Source: Pyrrhosoma nymphula (lineage: Eukaryota; Arthropoda; Insecta; Odonata; Coenagrionidae). From it: a DNA stretch of 64,000 bases. A program made the translations under genes and the position numbers. Below the pieces are notes generated by a model that had not been told where the DNA came from, searched no databases, and saw only the letters and a program-made list of their open reading frames with translations. This document shows, piece by piece, positions 1 through 10,577 of this stretch. How positions within the stretch are numbered: position 1 is the first letter of the stretch; each line of letters opens with the position of its first letter. Location: assembly GCA_963573305.1 (NCBI GenBank), contig OY754329.1:50869483-50933482 (forward strand). The letters run 5' to 3'.

Positions 1-2
1 TC

Positions 3-505
3 GCTCTAGTTAGGCTACACCTCGAATACGCCGCGAGCAATTGGGACCCTGGACAGAAATATTTGATTCGAAAAAAACTAAAATACAAAGGAAAGCTGTC
101 CGGTTCGTTAAAAAATGCTACGAGCGAGAAAAGTGTTTCAATGTTTTTAGAGGGATTAGGTTGGGAACCGCTAGAGACTCTGAGGCTACATGCTAGGCTT
201 AGATTGCTTGAGAAATTCCGAATGGGTGTTTCAGTGTGATTCGGAGAATATCATTTGGACGCCGCACCACATCTCCGACAGGAAAGATAAAAATAAGGGA
301 GATCAATTGCCGAGGAAATAGGTACAAAAATTCATATTTCCCACGCACAATAATTGACCATAATAATAACGGAGATCCGCTGAAAACACTGCCGAAATAC
401 ACTTCACATTTTCATCCACCTATAGCATTCTACTTTACAACTTTACACGGCTGGTGTCCTAACACCCCCTGCCACACGCCCATCTGCCGCTCGTAGGGTA
501 GATGT
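3..505 (+). mobile_element. CR1-like non-LTR retrotransposon, 3' terminal fragment
   Basis: Three frames joined by frameshifts give the typical C-terminal tail of a CR1-type ORF2. Positions 3-90 read ALVRLHLEYAASNWDP. Positions 90-180 read QRKAVRFVKKCYERE, and a shifted frame reads LEGLGWEPLETLRLHARL. Positions 272-360 read KIREINCRGNRYKNSYFPRT, the family's usual closing block. What follows is a short 3' UTR ending near GTAGATGTAGATTG. The RT palm and endonuclease lie outside the window or are lost. At least two frameshifts make it a dead copy. Clade assignment is by motif memory; a related jockey-superfamily clade is possible. Confidence 0.75.
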
Positions 506-1074
506 AGATTGTATTCTTATTCCATTGAATTCGTGCATTATTCGAATAGCCAGTGATTATATTTAATCAAGCAGCCGGTAACGGTATATCTTGTGCGGAA
601 GCCAAGTCCCCTGAGCAGAAACCTATTTCCATCTTGGGAAAATCTATTACTACTCGTTTCTCCCTCATAGATTAGGGTGTAAACACTTAGGCATTTCACT
701 GACACCGCGTGCGTTCGCTGCAAACCACAGCGCTTTTTCTGCTTCCTTGAAATTCCTTTCACTTCCGTGACTCACTGACCTCACCTCCCTCTCCATTACC
801 TCTCCCACAAAGGACCCACCTTGTGCCTCGCCTCTAAGTTCACTCCCCACTGAGGCAACCACCCCACCGATCTTTGCAATACTCCTCATTTAGTGGCCAT
901 CTGTTTTCGGAAAAGCTTTGTTACGCTTATATCCTCTTCTTTGAGGTTTTCGGGCAAACGGGTGAAGTTACGTGGGCTGAAATCGATATGCCAGTCACAA
1001 TTCCAAGAATATTTTTTATCATTCCGGAAGTTGAAACTTTGTGTGGTCATAAATAATATTAATGGTTAAAGGCG
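506..1074. other. No gene seen
   Basis: Mixed-composition sequence between two retrotransposons. The short open frames have no recognisable domain, no splice-site pairs and no compositional support for coding. Confidence 0.5.
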
Positions 1075-1087
1075 TAACTTCGTGGAA
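1075..1087. repeat. Target-site duplication, left copy
   Basis: The 13-bp word TAACTTCGTGGAA occurs here and again at 4541-4553, directly after the TAATC tail of the intervening retrotransposon. This is what target-primed reverse transcription leaves, and it fixes both ends of the element. Confidence 0.85.
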
Positions 1088-1159
1088 GGGGGCGAGGGAG
1101 TGTATCCCAGGGTGGGATGAAGCGAATACATAGTATCTCTCCCATCAAGATCGTCATGC

Positions 1160-1592
1160 GTGGTGAAAACCCACATCCTCCTAGAGGTGCCCCTGGGTTA
1201 CGCTGAACATGACGGATCTAGACCTGGCGGTCGAAAAAATTGCTCCCATCATCACGGTGCGTCCCTGTGCCAAGGATGACCATGACACTGCGTGGGGGAG
1301 CTCGGATGTCAACTCCAGGGGCAGATCCCTTTTGGAATTCCTAATTAGCACTGAGCTGTTCATACTCAACAAAGGATCACGACTGACCTTCATGAACAGA
1401 GCTAGGCAGGAAATGATAGACATCACACTATGCTCCAAAAACTTAGTGCATAGGATTAATAGATGGAGGGTGTCTGACGAAATATCTTTGTCTGATCACC
1501 GGTACATCCAATTTACTATCAGGGAGGGTGAAAACCCACCAGTAGCATATAGGAATCCCAGATCAACTAACTGGGAGTCCTACAGAAAATAA
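1160..1592 (+). pseudogene. APE-type endonuclease, C-terminal part
   Basis: The frame from 1209 gives 127 residues. It contains WGSSDVNSRGRSLLEFLIS from residue 29, the block following the metal-binding Asn/Asp region, then RQEMIDITLCS, and ends with VSDEISLSDHRYIQF. The catalytic SDH is at residues 95-97. These are conserved motifs of the endonuclease/exonuclease/phosphatase domain that nicks target DNA. The N-terminal half, with the Asn and Glu motifs, is absent. A stop lies in frame just upstream (1182-1184), so the ATG at 1209 is only an internal Met. Confidence 0.85.
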
Positions 1593-1593
1593 G

Positions 1594-3621
1594 TTGAATG
1601 GGATATTTCAAAGTCCCCTTCATTCAAGTTTAACAGAGCCACAGAGGAAGCCATCATCTCAGCCTATGAAAAAAGCTGCCCCCTCAAAACCAGGGAGGGA
1701 AAACCTTCCTTGGTGGGGAGCCGAACTTGAAAGGCCTCGGAAATTAACCAGAAGACTTATTAACAAAGAACAACGCACTAAAAAGTCTGAACACTGGTCC
1801 CTCTACAAAGAGGCCCAGCGCAGGTATAAAGCGACAATCAAACGTTCCAAAAGAGAGTGATGGAGGACGTTTTGCGAGAACATAGAAGAGGTTTCCGAGA
1901 CCGCAAGACTCCATAAAATAAAATCCTCTCCAAGGACCCTGGAACCGGATGGGGACTCTTTTACTTCCCTCGGGGGACTACACGTCTTCGGACAAGGAAG
2001 TATTAAAACTTTGTTAGAGACACTCTTCCCTGGCTCGAAAGAAGAACATGAGATGCACCCAAGGAATCCTCCCACTCATTCTGCCAGGATGGACTGGAGA
2101 CTAGCCTCCAGTATCATTACTTACGAAGCAACTGAATGGGTCATGTCCAGGTTTGCTCCATACAAATCTGCAGGGGAGGATGGGGTGTTTCGTGCCCTCC
2201 TTTAAGAGGGAAGAGAACAACTACTGATTCCTCTGTTACGGATATTTCGATCCTGCCTGGCGCATGGATATGTCCCTAAAGCCTGGCGGCCGACCAAAGT
2301 GGTATTCATTCCCAAACCTGGGAAGACATACTACACTAAAGCTAATTCCTTCAGAGGAATTAGCCTAATGTTCTTTTTCTTAAAGACTTTAGAGAAGATA
2401 ATCGACAGATACATCAGAGATGGGCCTCTTAAGGAGCATCCTTTGCATCTGAACCAACACGCTCACCAGAAGGGCAAGTCCATGGACTCCGATCTCCAGG
2501 TCTGCTATCCCGGATCGAGAGTTCGCTTGACCATAGGCTATATAGTATGGGAGCATTTTTGGATATAGGAGGGGCATTAAACAATACCACCTTCGACCAG
2601 ATCTGCTGGGCAGCTGAGAGTCACGGAGTCCACGCTCACATTGTGAGATGGATTAGGTGCATGCTGGCTCAACGCACTATCACTTCCAGCCTCAGGGGAT
2701 GCTCAATGAGGGTGGCAGTGTTAGGCCCTGCCCTCAGGGATGGGTTCTATCCCCTCTTTTATGGAACTTGGTGGTCAACAGCCTCATCACACAGCTGAAT
2801 AATGTTGGCCTCTACACACAAGGATATGCTGATGATCTAGCTATGCTCATTAGTGGGAAGTATCTAGACACCGTTTCTGGACTCATGCAGAAGACCCTGG
2901 ACATGACTAAGGACTGGTGCCGAAGCACAAGGCTAACGGTGAATCCGGATAAGACTGTTCTGGTACTTTTCAGAAAAAAGAGGAAAAGAGAGGGGCTTAC
3001 CCTCCCTCTTTGCATGGAAAGACCCTTAGGCTGTCATCATCAGTGAAATATCTGGAAACAATCTTGGATTCTAAGCTAATCTGGAAGGAACACGTAGATT
3101 AGAGAACAAAAAAACCATGTGCAACCGTTTGGACATGCCGTCGAGCCTTCGGAAATACTTGGGGACTCAAACCCAAGATGATACACTGGCTCTATACAGC
3201 AGTAGTCAGATCCAGTCTTGCATACTGCTCAATAATGTGGTGGAAGAGAGCCCGGCAATCCGGTGCTATAAAGGAACTCAACCACATTCAGAAAATGGAT
3301 TGTTTAGGTATCACGAGAGCCATGCGAACTGATCCAACTCTGGCCCTGGAAACTCTTCTTGACCTCCCTCCCCTTCATGTGGGGGTGGAGCGTCAAGCCA
3401 GGGCCACAGCTTATCGCCTAAATTACACAGGCCAATGGAATGGCAAGGGAAACCTCTCTGGCCATAGACAGATATGGACCGAGATGTGCAGGTCCAGCCC
3501 AATCTTTCAGATGGGTAGCTACCACATGTCGGCAAGGTTCTATTTTAAGGATCCTCCTTTCAAAACGGTTATCCCCTCTAGGGAACAGTGGGAGAGAGGG
3601 GGAAATATCTCCACATCGTAG
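1594..3621 (+). pseudogene. Reverse transcriptase domain of the RNase H-bearing element
   Basis: The RT is spread over several frames. The linker LPWWGAELERPRKLTRRL is at 1717-1770. RT motif 1/2, APYKSAGEDG, is near 2158-2187. PISL-type motif SFRGISLMFFFLKTLEK follows at 2350-2395, then LNQHAHQKGKS at 2450-2480. A PQG-type motif, written GWVLSPLLWNL, lies at 2738-2775. The catalytic GYADDLAML is at 2822-2848, with D-D codons at 2831-2836. The thumb region continues as MIHWLYTAVVRSSLAYCSIMWW at 3178-3243. The domain order is complete, but frameshifts and stops, for example TAA at 2203, split it. Confidence 0.9.
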
Positions 3622-3629
3622 CCTCTGTG

Positions 3630-4126
3630 TGGTATACAGATGGCTCCAGAAAAGACAATAAAGCAGGGAAGGCATCTACGGCGGCAGCCCTTCAAGACAG
3701 TTCCACTTCTCCTTAGGGAAGTACGCCACAGTGTTCCAGGCTGAAATCATTGCGATTCTGACCTGTGCCTACATTATTAAGGATCGAGGCATCACTGAAG
3801 GACCAATCCACATATGCACCGACAGTCAAGCAGCGATTAAGTCGCTTAACTCACCTTGGTGTACATCACGCCTACTACAAGAGTGTCGAGAGGCACTATC
3901 GGAGATAGCTAGGCATTGTAGAATCAGGCTTTTCTGGGCACCTGCACAAAAAGGCATACCCGGAAATGAAAAGGCAGACGAGCTCGCCAAAGCTGGTGCG
4001 AGTTACAACCCAAATGACCCAGAACCAGTTCTACCAATCACCCCTACTATTGGGAGAGCAGAGATCAGAGAATGGACATCTGGCCGGCACTCGGAGATGT
4101 GGAACACCATACAGGGACTAAGATAA
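3630..4126 (+). pseudogene. RNase H domain of the same element
   Basis: The four acidic positions of RNase HI can be seen. WYTDGSRKDNKAGK at 3630-3671 carries the first Asp. QAEI at about 3737-3748 carries the Glu. CTDSQAAIKSL at 3815-3847 carries the second Asp. GNEKADELAKAG at 3961-3996 carries the last Asp. The first motif is in a different frame from the rest, so one frameshift separates them. The enzyme would remove the RNA strand during second-strand synthesis. Its position after RT places the element in the I/R1/LOA-like set. Confidence 0.9.
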
Positions 4127-4443
4127 GCCAGGCTCCACATTGCGGGACCTCAGCTTAGCATGACGATAAAACTTCTATCACTGGATAGAAGCCAACTTAG
4201 AACAATAGTCGGACTGTTTACATGCCACTATCGTATCAACAGGCACCTCAATCTCCTAGGACTGACAAAGTCACCTAGATGTCGATGGTGCGAAGAAGAG
4301 GATGAAACTACATCTCATATTCTCTGCGATTGCCCTGTAATCTCTAGGACTCGCATGAGACACCTTGGGGCTGCACACATGGACCCCAAGGAAATCAGGG
4401 ACATCCACACCAGAGATATTTTGGCCATAGGACTCTGTGGGTG
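4127..4443 (+). pseudogene. C-terminal zinc-knuckle region of ORF2
   Basis: The frame at 4160-4443 reads LRTIVGLFTCHYRINRHLNL and then CRWCEEEDETTSHILCDCP, a C-x2-C-..-H-x4-C arrangement typical of the ORF2 C-terminus in R1/LOA/I elements. A stop at 4441-4443 plausibly is the original ORF2 end. It is separated from the RNase H frame by a stop at 4124-4126. Confidence 0.8.
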
Positions 4444-4520
4444 ATGTCAATCTTGCGGATGGCACAATGGACCGACAGGTCTAAATGCCTCAGGACTCCA
4501 TCTTTAGGGGTCCTGCCGCA

Positions 4521-4540
4521 AACTTTAATCTAATCTAATC
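4521..4540 (+). repeat. 3' pentanucleotide tail (TAATC)n
   Basis: The 3' UTR ends in about three TAATC units immediately before the right target-site duplication. Short-repeat tails in place of poly(A) are known for several I/R1/LOA-type elements. Confidence 0.85.
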
Positions 4541-4553
4541 TAACTTCGTGGAA
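4541..4553. repeat. Target-site duplication, right copy
   Basis: TAACTTCGTGGAA, identical over 13 bp to 1075-1087. Confidence 0.85.
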
Positions 4554-6940
4554 CATAGTTACAGAAGGGCCCGCGAACGCAAAACGTGCTAGTTGAAGGG
4601 AGATTTCTCATCATCATTTGCTGAACACTTAATCGAGGAGGACCACGAAAGTGATTTTGTGCCTGAAGTGAGAGAAAGGGGCCAAATCGGACTTCTTTAA
4701 ACAATTTGAAATTTTGAATGCCGCTACCAACAAAAGTGTTATCTCCTTAATGAATTTGTTTTTCCTTCCTATTTCCCTCATTTATATACCATTCCCCACC
4801 CCCTCCCATTGACTGAACATGATCGTGACGTAATTGACAACCTTCAATTCTTCCCTCCCCCCCGTATCTTCTCTTTATACTGATTCCCTTGATTTTTAAG
4901 TGTACCTTGATAATGATTGCTTTGCAGTCGAAACCTGGGTCGGGAGTAAACTTTTTTTTTGTGTGGAATATACTAAGATATATTATTTTCGCCGTGCCTT
5001 CGAGGGGTCACTCCAAAATGATTGCTACGAGTGATGTAGCATTTTATTTTCCATAATTATCTCTTATTAACAATTTTGAGTGGCTAAAAGCTGTACAAGT
5101 TTCGCAAAAATGGCCGATCTCTATTTTCTCGGAAAATCTAATTGTTCAAGCTGGTACAGAACCACTTGCAAATAAAAAAAATCTAGCATAAAATGTTATT
5201 GGCTTTCAATTAGCGCAAAGGAACTGCATATTTGTTTATATTTTTAATTTCTAATTCACAGAATGGTGGCAGCTGTGTTTATTCTTTTTTTTCTTTAAGT
5301 TGTGAAATTAGTTATTTCTACGCTGTTTGATTATAAGTTGCTCACATCACATGACTCAGCAAAGCCTTTAGTGTGTGAAACCGAAGATAAAATTTACGAC
5401 CGTTAGCTACGAATGGTGGAAAATGAAATAAAACACCACATGCTGCAGTGAGTTTAGAGTTATCCTGCGAAGTTTTATCTTCCGGACTAAAAAAAGTATT
5501 TGGATTGCTTCATTTTGATTCCGGCCCATTGTCCGTTGACGTCGTGCTCAGTACCCCTCGCCCACAAATTTTGGCCGAAGACATTAGCTCAAAGCGTACA
5601 TATATCAGCGGAGACGAATGTGGTGCAAGGAAGAGAAAAAGTTTTTCATACCTCACTGTCTGCCAGCATGGAATTTTTTTTGTTCATTGAATTCGCAATC
5701 TTTCAAGAAACCACGTTTGCAAGACTCTCTGTCTTATTTATAGTACTGTTCTGGATTTTGTGATGAAACGAGATAAAATTGAACTGTATAAAAATTTCTA
5801 GTAATAATTATATATAATTAATTTTTTACACAGTATTTTTAACGCATTTTGGATCTCTGATCGTGAATTTGTTCGCACGTTTTAATTCGAGCAATACTTT
5901 ATTTTTTTCATTTTACAGTATGATTTGGTTTACCTCATCCTAGCACCCGAAGGTTCAAAATACTAGTTCCAAAGTCAAAAAAGTAATTAGAATATTATGC
6001 CCATAATACTAATAAGATATTTTAGAAAACGTTTTTTCGCGCTGTTGATACTTAGTACGCAAGTGCACTAACTCTGTTGGTGGTCGTATGCATGTAAGCA
6101 TTCCACAGACCGTATAGTTTTTTAAATGATTGGTGGGCGTTGCATCCACCTATCTCACTCGCCACCCGTTTCAAGGTGTAGATTTTTCTACAGAGCTAAT
6201 GTCGCTCAGTACTTTTCTTCGATGAAATCAACTATAGCGAGAAGCAACTGACATTAGTAATTCATTAAGGAAAGAATAGTGTGGTTCAGTAGTTCAGTAC
6301 TTCTGAGGTAAATTCCGACCTGCCCTGATATCTGTGCGGAAAAATATTTAGAGGTTGGGTTTATTAAAATCGATGGAAAACAACCATTCTATGGAGTGTG
6401 TAGTACTTGAAAGGATAAATTATTTTCCGATCTTAACGCTCTGTAGCCTAGGCATTAACAAAAAACATATACATGCTATTACGCTGTCCATGTTCCTCGA
6501 ATGGCCAAGTTTTCGAGAGTTTTAAGTTTTTATGTTATGACTGAGTAACTAACATTTATGACCTCGGTCTTGATTTTTGGCCATTAAATGAATTTTTCGG
6601 CAAATATATTTTTCGGCCACTGCCGAAAAGATTATTTCAACATTTCGACCCAAGAGATTTTTTTCACCAGCAGAAAAACCGCCGGGTAATAACATATTAT
6701 CATTTGATATATATTTTTATTTAAGAAAAGCGACTTCATTCTCGTGTTTAGACACATTACGACATAGTTATTTCAACCAGCTCTGGAAGATATTCATATT
6801 TGCAGAGTATGTATACGTATTCGCCAGAAATGCCTCACTAGTCAAATAGGAAATCACACTCGTTAATTGAAAGTGTCAATGCGCAAGTCATGCTTACAAA
6901 CAGTACGCGTGCATTGCGTTTCTTTAAAGCATTAATTGCT
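4554..6940. other. AT-rich stretch, no gene seen
   Basis: AT-rich DNA without a recognisable transposon domain, tRNA or exon. Small frames near 5448-5763 are short, overlap one another and have no family resemblance. Confidence 0.5.
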
Positions 6941-6946
6941 GATTAC

Positions 6947-7288
6947 TTACATAACGCGGCGCAAATATTCGTGGGCAGTAAGAATTCGCATTCGAAATGA
7001 TATGGTATGATGGGTCCCCTTTAAAAGCGATAATGTTTGCACGAATGCTGCTAGAGAGTCTTTAACTGTATGTCTGTGAATAAAATATTGTTCAACGCGA
7101 AATTCATGATGATGCATTTTGGTGCTTTGATGTGGTTCTGTTATGGTCTGGCGAACGACGACTTTTATAGTAGATACAAGAACTCCGCCCCTTTCACTGG
7201 AAGGGCTGAACGCTTCGATGAATATCTCATATACGGCTAGTAAACCAAGCAACAGAATGGCAGCCGATGGTCTTTTTATCCTTTTCAT
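6947..7288 (-). CDS. Unrecognised small ORF with hydrophobic N-terminus
   Basis: A 113-codon frame begins MKRIKRPSAAILLLGLLAVY, which looks like a basic n-region followed by a hydrophobic signal-like core. It then reads FSPSSERGGVLVSTIKVVV and a His-rich stretch. I recognise no domain. In AT-rich repetitive DNA a frame of this length can arise by chance, and no splice context or homologous copy is visible here. It could be part of an unrecognised repeat. Function unknown. Confidence 0.2.
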   Translation of the reverse strand: MKRIKRPSAAILLLGLLAVYEIFIEAFSPSSERGGVLVSTIKVVVRQTITEPHQSTKMHHHEFRVEQYFIHRHTVKDSLAAFVQTLSLLKGTHHTISFRMRILTAHEYLRRVM

Positions 7289-7422
7289 ACTATATTATGT
7301 ATGATAATGAAAAGTATGAGAGCATTTCCATTTATTTCCTTCCCCTTCCTCGCTTAAAAAACATACCCTACGTAGCGAATTTTATATGCCTCCAAGTATA
7401 TACTCCACCCAATTTTACTCCT

Positions 7423-7665
7423 TTCTCGGATTGGTTCTAATGGTAGATCACCAAATTTCCATTCGTGGAGTCAGGGTTTGAATCCCGGCAGTGTTTCGGA
7501 TTTTTCAGTGTAGTCAGCATTCCTTCTTGGATTGTCTTCGGTGAGAACCTGTGAAGTGCTCCGTCCGTCAAGTGAGACGTCAAACTTTGGACCCCTTGGC
7601 ACCTTTAGTAAAATCTATGCCGATTCCGACGCCAGATTTCTCTCCCCCCTTTCTCTACTCATCAA
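7423..7665 (+). mobile_element. tRNA-derived SINE
   Basis: The head has an A-box-like TTGGTTCTAATGGTAGATC (7431-7449) and a B box GGTTTGAATCC (7475-7485), the internal Pol III promoter layout of a tRNA. The acceptor stem does not close, so this is not a tRNA gene. The body includes CTCCGTCCGTCAAGTGAGAC and a tail with CGACGCCAGATTTCTCTC. The same tail recurs on the minus strand at 25133-25330 and 30270-30345, which shows a dispersed family. Confidence 0.7.
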
Positions 7666-7669
7666 ATAC

Positions 7670-8720
7670 TTCTTCCCTTTCCAAGCTACCCTCTTATCTT
7701 TAATGTTACAAATGACCTCATATGTATGCCCCCTTTACGTTTATGCTCTCCAGCGTTGGACTATGTGACACTGCAGTTGCCTCCATCGTTATCCATACCA
7801 TTATCTTGAGATTATACTGTACCCTGCATATTTTATTTTTTATACTCCAGGTTTCGAATCCATGCCACCTCATGCCCTCTGTCAGTGTCTTCACGAATTT
7901 TCCACGTGTGATTTTCCTTTATTCGTGAAATACCTAGTCACGGCTGGCGGGAAGACACTCCTGGGAGGCCCCGGAGACTCCATCTTCCCTCCATTTTAGT
8001 CTTCCGAATCCTCACTTACCTGGTTTATGATCCTCGAATCGTCCTCGAATATTCCTTTTATCGACCTCTCCACCAAATTTCCCTCGTGTGAATATCCTGA
8101 CGATAATTCCCGCTAAACGGCCTTTGGAAACGCGCTCTTTTGAGGAACGTGCGACCCTCCTCTTGATTCCCTCTCTCTCACTCACGACCTTCCTATTTCT
8201 TAAGAACCAGATTTTTGAGCCATATAATGTCATGTCCTAGGCAAAGTCTTCTCTAAATGCCCCAATATTCAATTTTGCGAGTATTCCCTCGCCACGACCG
8301 GCGGACCGGCGGCGTGCTCCGGAGGAGAGGCTCGGACAATCCCCACTTCTGACCGCCATTCCCTCCCCTCTTCCTTCCCGTCTATCCAATTCTCAAATGC
8401 ATGCTTTTAGATCTCTGCAACACTATGGCTGATATTAGAACCTCCCAACAAGTCTCCCCGTGTGTATATCCTTTTATGCCAGAATTCCCTCTCCACTGCC
8501 GGCGGAAAAGCTCTGTATAAAGGCTCAAACTCAAAAGGCCCTTTCTCGTCTTTCGATTTTTTTTCAAATACCAGGTTTCTGATCCATCTGATCCTTTTAT
8601 AATTTTCCCCGGATAAAAAATTTATTACGAGATATTAATCTCCACAGCCAGCGGGAACGCTCTGTTATGAGACCCAATCAATCCCTCGACTCACTCTCAT
8701 CCCTTCTCCTTTTTCTCCTC
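7670..8720. repeat. Degenerate tandem array, about 180-bp unit, roughly 5 units
   Basis: Units begin with an (A)CCAGGTTTCTGATCC-like word at about 7848, 8018, 8208, 8380 and 8570, a spacing of 170-190 bp. Each then has a CGTGTGAATATCCT-like word, a block like CCACTGCCGGCGGGAACGCT and a GAGGCCCGGACAATCC-like end. A sixth, weaker unit may lie at 7670-7840. One isolated unit occurs at 10950-11120. Units are strongly diverged, so the array is old. Confidence 0.7.
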
Positions 8721-8894
8721 ATAAGGATTCATAATTGTTTGGTTTTCCGATGGATTGGTCATTTCGCGCAACTTACTATGTTAAAAAATAACACAGCAAA
8801 GGCCTAAGAACGATTATCAGTTATTTTACTTTCCTAAATGAAATAAATTTCATCCAAATCTTCATAAGAGTGGATTAAAATAGATTAATTTGAA
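8721..8894. other. AT-rich spacer
   Basis: Short stretch between the tandem array and the inverted repeat; no feature recognised. Confidence 0.4.
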
Positions 8895-8900
8895 TGAAAT

Positions 8901-9070
8901 AATTTCTCGCTTCGTACATTCCACGCTTATTTATTATTACCAATCATGGTTTCGACATGTAATACCATTATCAAGACTAACATAGCCTAATATTGATAAT
9001 AGAAACTAGAATATGTTGAAACTATGGTTGGTAATAATAAGAAAGTATGGAATGTACACAGCCAGAAATT
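8901..9070. repeat. Fold-back inverted repeat, about 60-bp arms
   Basis: Arms 8901-8960 and 9011-9070 are reverse complements at roughly 85% identity around a 50-bp spacer. Read outward, each arm runs TTGATAATGG-like core, TGTCGAAAC or TGTTGAAAC, then GGTAATAATAA. The inner core resembles those of the fold-backs at 29.15 and 36.1 kb. Confidence 0.8.
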
Positions 9071-9271
9071 ACTTCATGTATCGCGTTTCCACAAAGCTAA
9101 GCCTGAAATTGTAACTATTATTTGCTTAATTCGTTTTATAACTAAAATTATTCTTTTTAGAGCACCCGGATAATTGTTCTTCAGCACCCTTCTGCTCGAT
9201 GCTGTGTCGCATCGAGTGGAAAGCTGAGAGCTGAAGCTGAGAGAAAACTATGCTACACGGGTCAAATCATC

Positions 9272-9865
9272 CATTTCAGTTCAAAGAACCGCATTTCCCA
9301 AATGCTCTCAGCCTTCTACTCGATGCTACACAGACTAATCAATATCCCTGTCTCCGAAACAAACAAACAAACAAAGGAACTAATTATTAAAGAGTCCAAC
9401 AACCCAACGACACCGAGCCACGGTGGAGGCGAACCCGATTTTCAGGAAATATTTCCCTGAAAGTGCAACATCTCCTTCCCAGAAATAAAGTGAGAGCCGC
9501 CTTCTACAATAAATGCAACTTGTATCTCCCATTCTAAAATAAGGACCCGATAAATTCATTTCATCAAAGCTGCGTCTATAAATTAACCTGCTCTGATTGC
9601 GACGACATATACGTGTGGCAGACGGGAAGAAGCCTCGAGAACAAAATCAAATAACTACGAGCATGCTTCAACAAAAATAACCCCACCTCCCTCTTCGCCA
9701 AGCATCTCCATGAAAGCCATCACAACAGCGACATCACCCCAAGGATTTTACCTCTGGAAATAAAAGGCCCCCGGCTTGACGCTCTGGAGAATCTTGAGAT
9801 ATTTCTAAACTCAAGTAAGTACATTCACTCGCACTCAGTGATTCAACCCGGAGGTTGGTTTGGAT
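9272..9865 (+). pseudogene. Penelope-like element: RT C-terminus plus GIY-YIG endonuclease
   Basis: The frame from 9272 reads RISQMLSAFYSMLHRLINIP, matching the conserved block after the RT thumb in Penelope-like elements (PLEs), followed by KELIIKES. Further on, CSDCDDIYVWQTGRSLENKI (near 9591-9645) is the GIY-YIG motif region with the preceding Cys-x2-Cys, here degraded from YIGQ to YVWQ. Then come FAKHLHESHHNSD and RLDALENLEIF, the usual C-terminal helix block. A TAA interrupts the frame after ENKIK, and frameshifts lie between 9400 and 9560. The RT palm is absent, so this is a 5'-truncated dead copy. Confidence 0.85.
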
Positions 9866-10204
9866 AGTTGAGGGTAGAGCTCACCCCGGACTAAGCCACA
9901 GGCGTGTGAATTTCACACATTCAGGGTAGGGGGGCCAGTTCCTTTCCCTGGGCCACGTCGCACTCCAAGGATTTTTTTGTTCGTTGTGTCTAGTTCGTTT
10001 TGTTTGTTGTTTTGTTTGTTTGTACATTGTAAATTAACAGTTGTACCTATCACACTTCCCCTTTTTGTAATTTCAGTCCAACACCCCTCTCCCCCCCGCG
10101 CCCCCATTCCCCATAACCACCCTCCACAGCATCTAATGCCCCTTTCCCGCTCACCACCACAGGAAAGCAGCAGCACACCTGAATCCCACCACCCGCGTGC
10201 AGCC
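9866..10204. other. No gene seen; possible PLE 3' flank
   Basis: T/G-rich then C-rich sequence downstream of the Penelope-like ORF. It may hold the element's 3' UTR, but I cannot place a boundary. Confidence 0.4.
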
Positions 10205-10354
10205 TACCTTATTCAGCAAGGATTCGACATGGTCGAACCTCGGAAAGTCCGTTAATGTGACGTCACTTCCCCCTATGAAATTTTAGAGGCTATGACGTCA
10301 AAATTACGTCTTAATCGAGGCTCAGAAATTCCGAGGCCATACAGAATAGCCCTC
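10205..10354. repeat. Dispersed MITE-like repeat, copy 1 (CTTATTCAG ends)
   Basis: About 150 bp, alignable along its length with 31981-32161. Shared blocks are CCTTATTCAG, TCGACATGGTCGAACCT, AATGTGACGTCACTTCCCCC, GTGACGTCAAAATT and a terminal CATACAGAATAGC. The ends are imperfect inverted repeats (CTTATTCAGTAAG against CTATTCTGTATG), suggesting a small non-autonomous DNA transposon. No target duplication can be assigned. Confidence 0.65.
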
Positions 10355-10577
10355 CAGGCCAGCCACACGTGATCCAAGGCCCGTCCACCTATGACTCCCC
10401 CTCCCCTATCATCTCTCTCCCCTTTACCTATAACCCCTCCCTCTTCACGTAATTCTGTATGTGTATACAGATGAAGAAAATTTCTTGTAAATCACCTGAA
10501 GATGTAACTCTGTTACTAGCTAGCTTTTGCCTCTCCACATCACCAAGGGCTTATTTCGACCCTAGAAAGAGTGAATG

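Larger units (their letters stand above)
1088..4540 (+). mobile_element. RNase H-bearing non-LTR retrotransposon (I/R1/LOA group), 5'-truncated
   Basis: A 3.45 kb degenerate element bounded by an exact 13-bp TSD. Domain order is endonuclease C-terminus, reverse transcriptase, RNase H, CCHC-like zinc knuckle, short 3' UTR and a TAATC-type tail. RNase H downstream of RT is known from the I, R1, LOA, Ingi and Tad groups of non-LTR elements. RT phrases such as SFRGISLMFFFLKTLEKIID recall the LOA/R1 side, but this is not a phylogeny. ORF1 and the N-terminal half of the endonuclease are missing, as expected of a 5'-truncated insertion. Many stops and frameshifts rule out activity. Confidence 0.9.

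Noticed and set aside
7431..7495. tRNA gene
   Set aside because: A and B boxes are present but acceptor and anticodon arms do not pair, and the sequence continues into a SINE body.
7670..8720. CRISPR-like array
   Set aside because: Units are about 180 bp and degenerate throughout, with no short identical repeats and unique spacers; the genome is eukaryotic.
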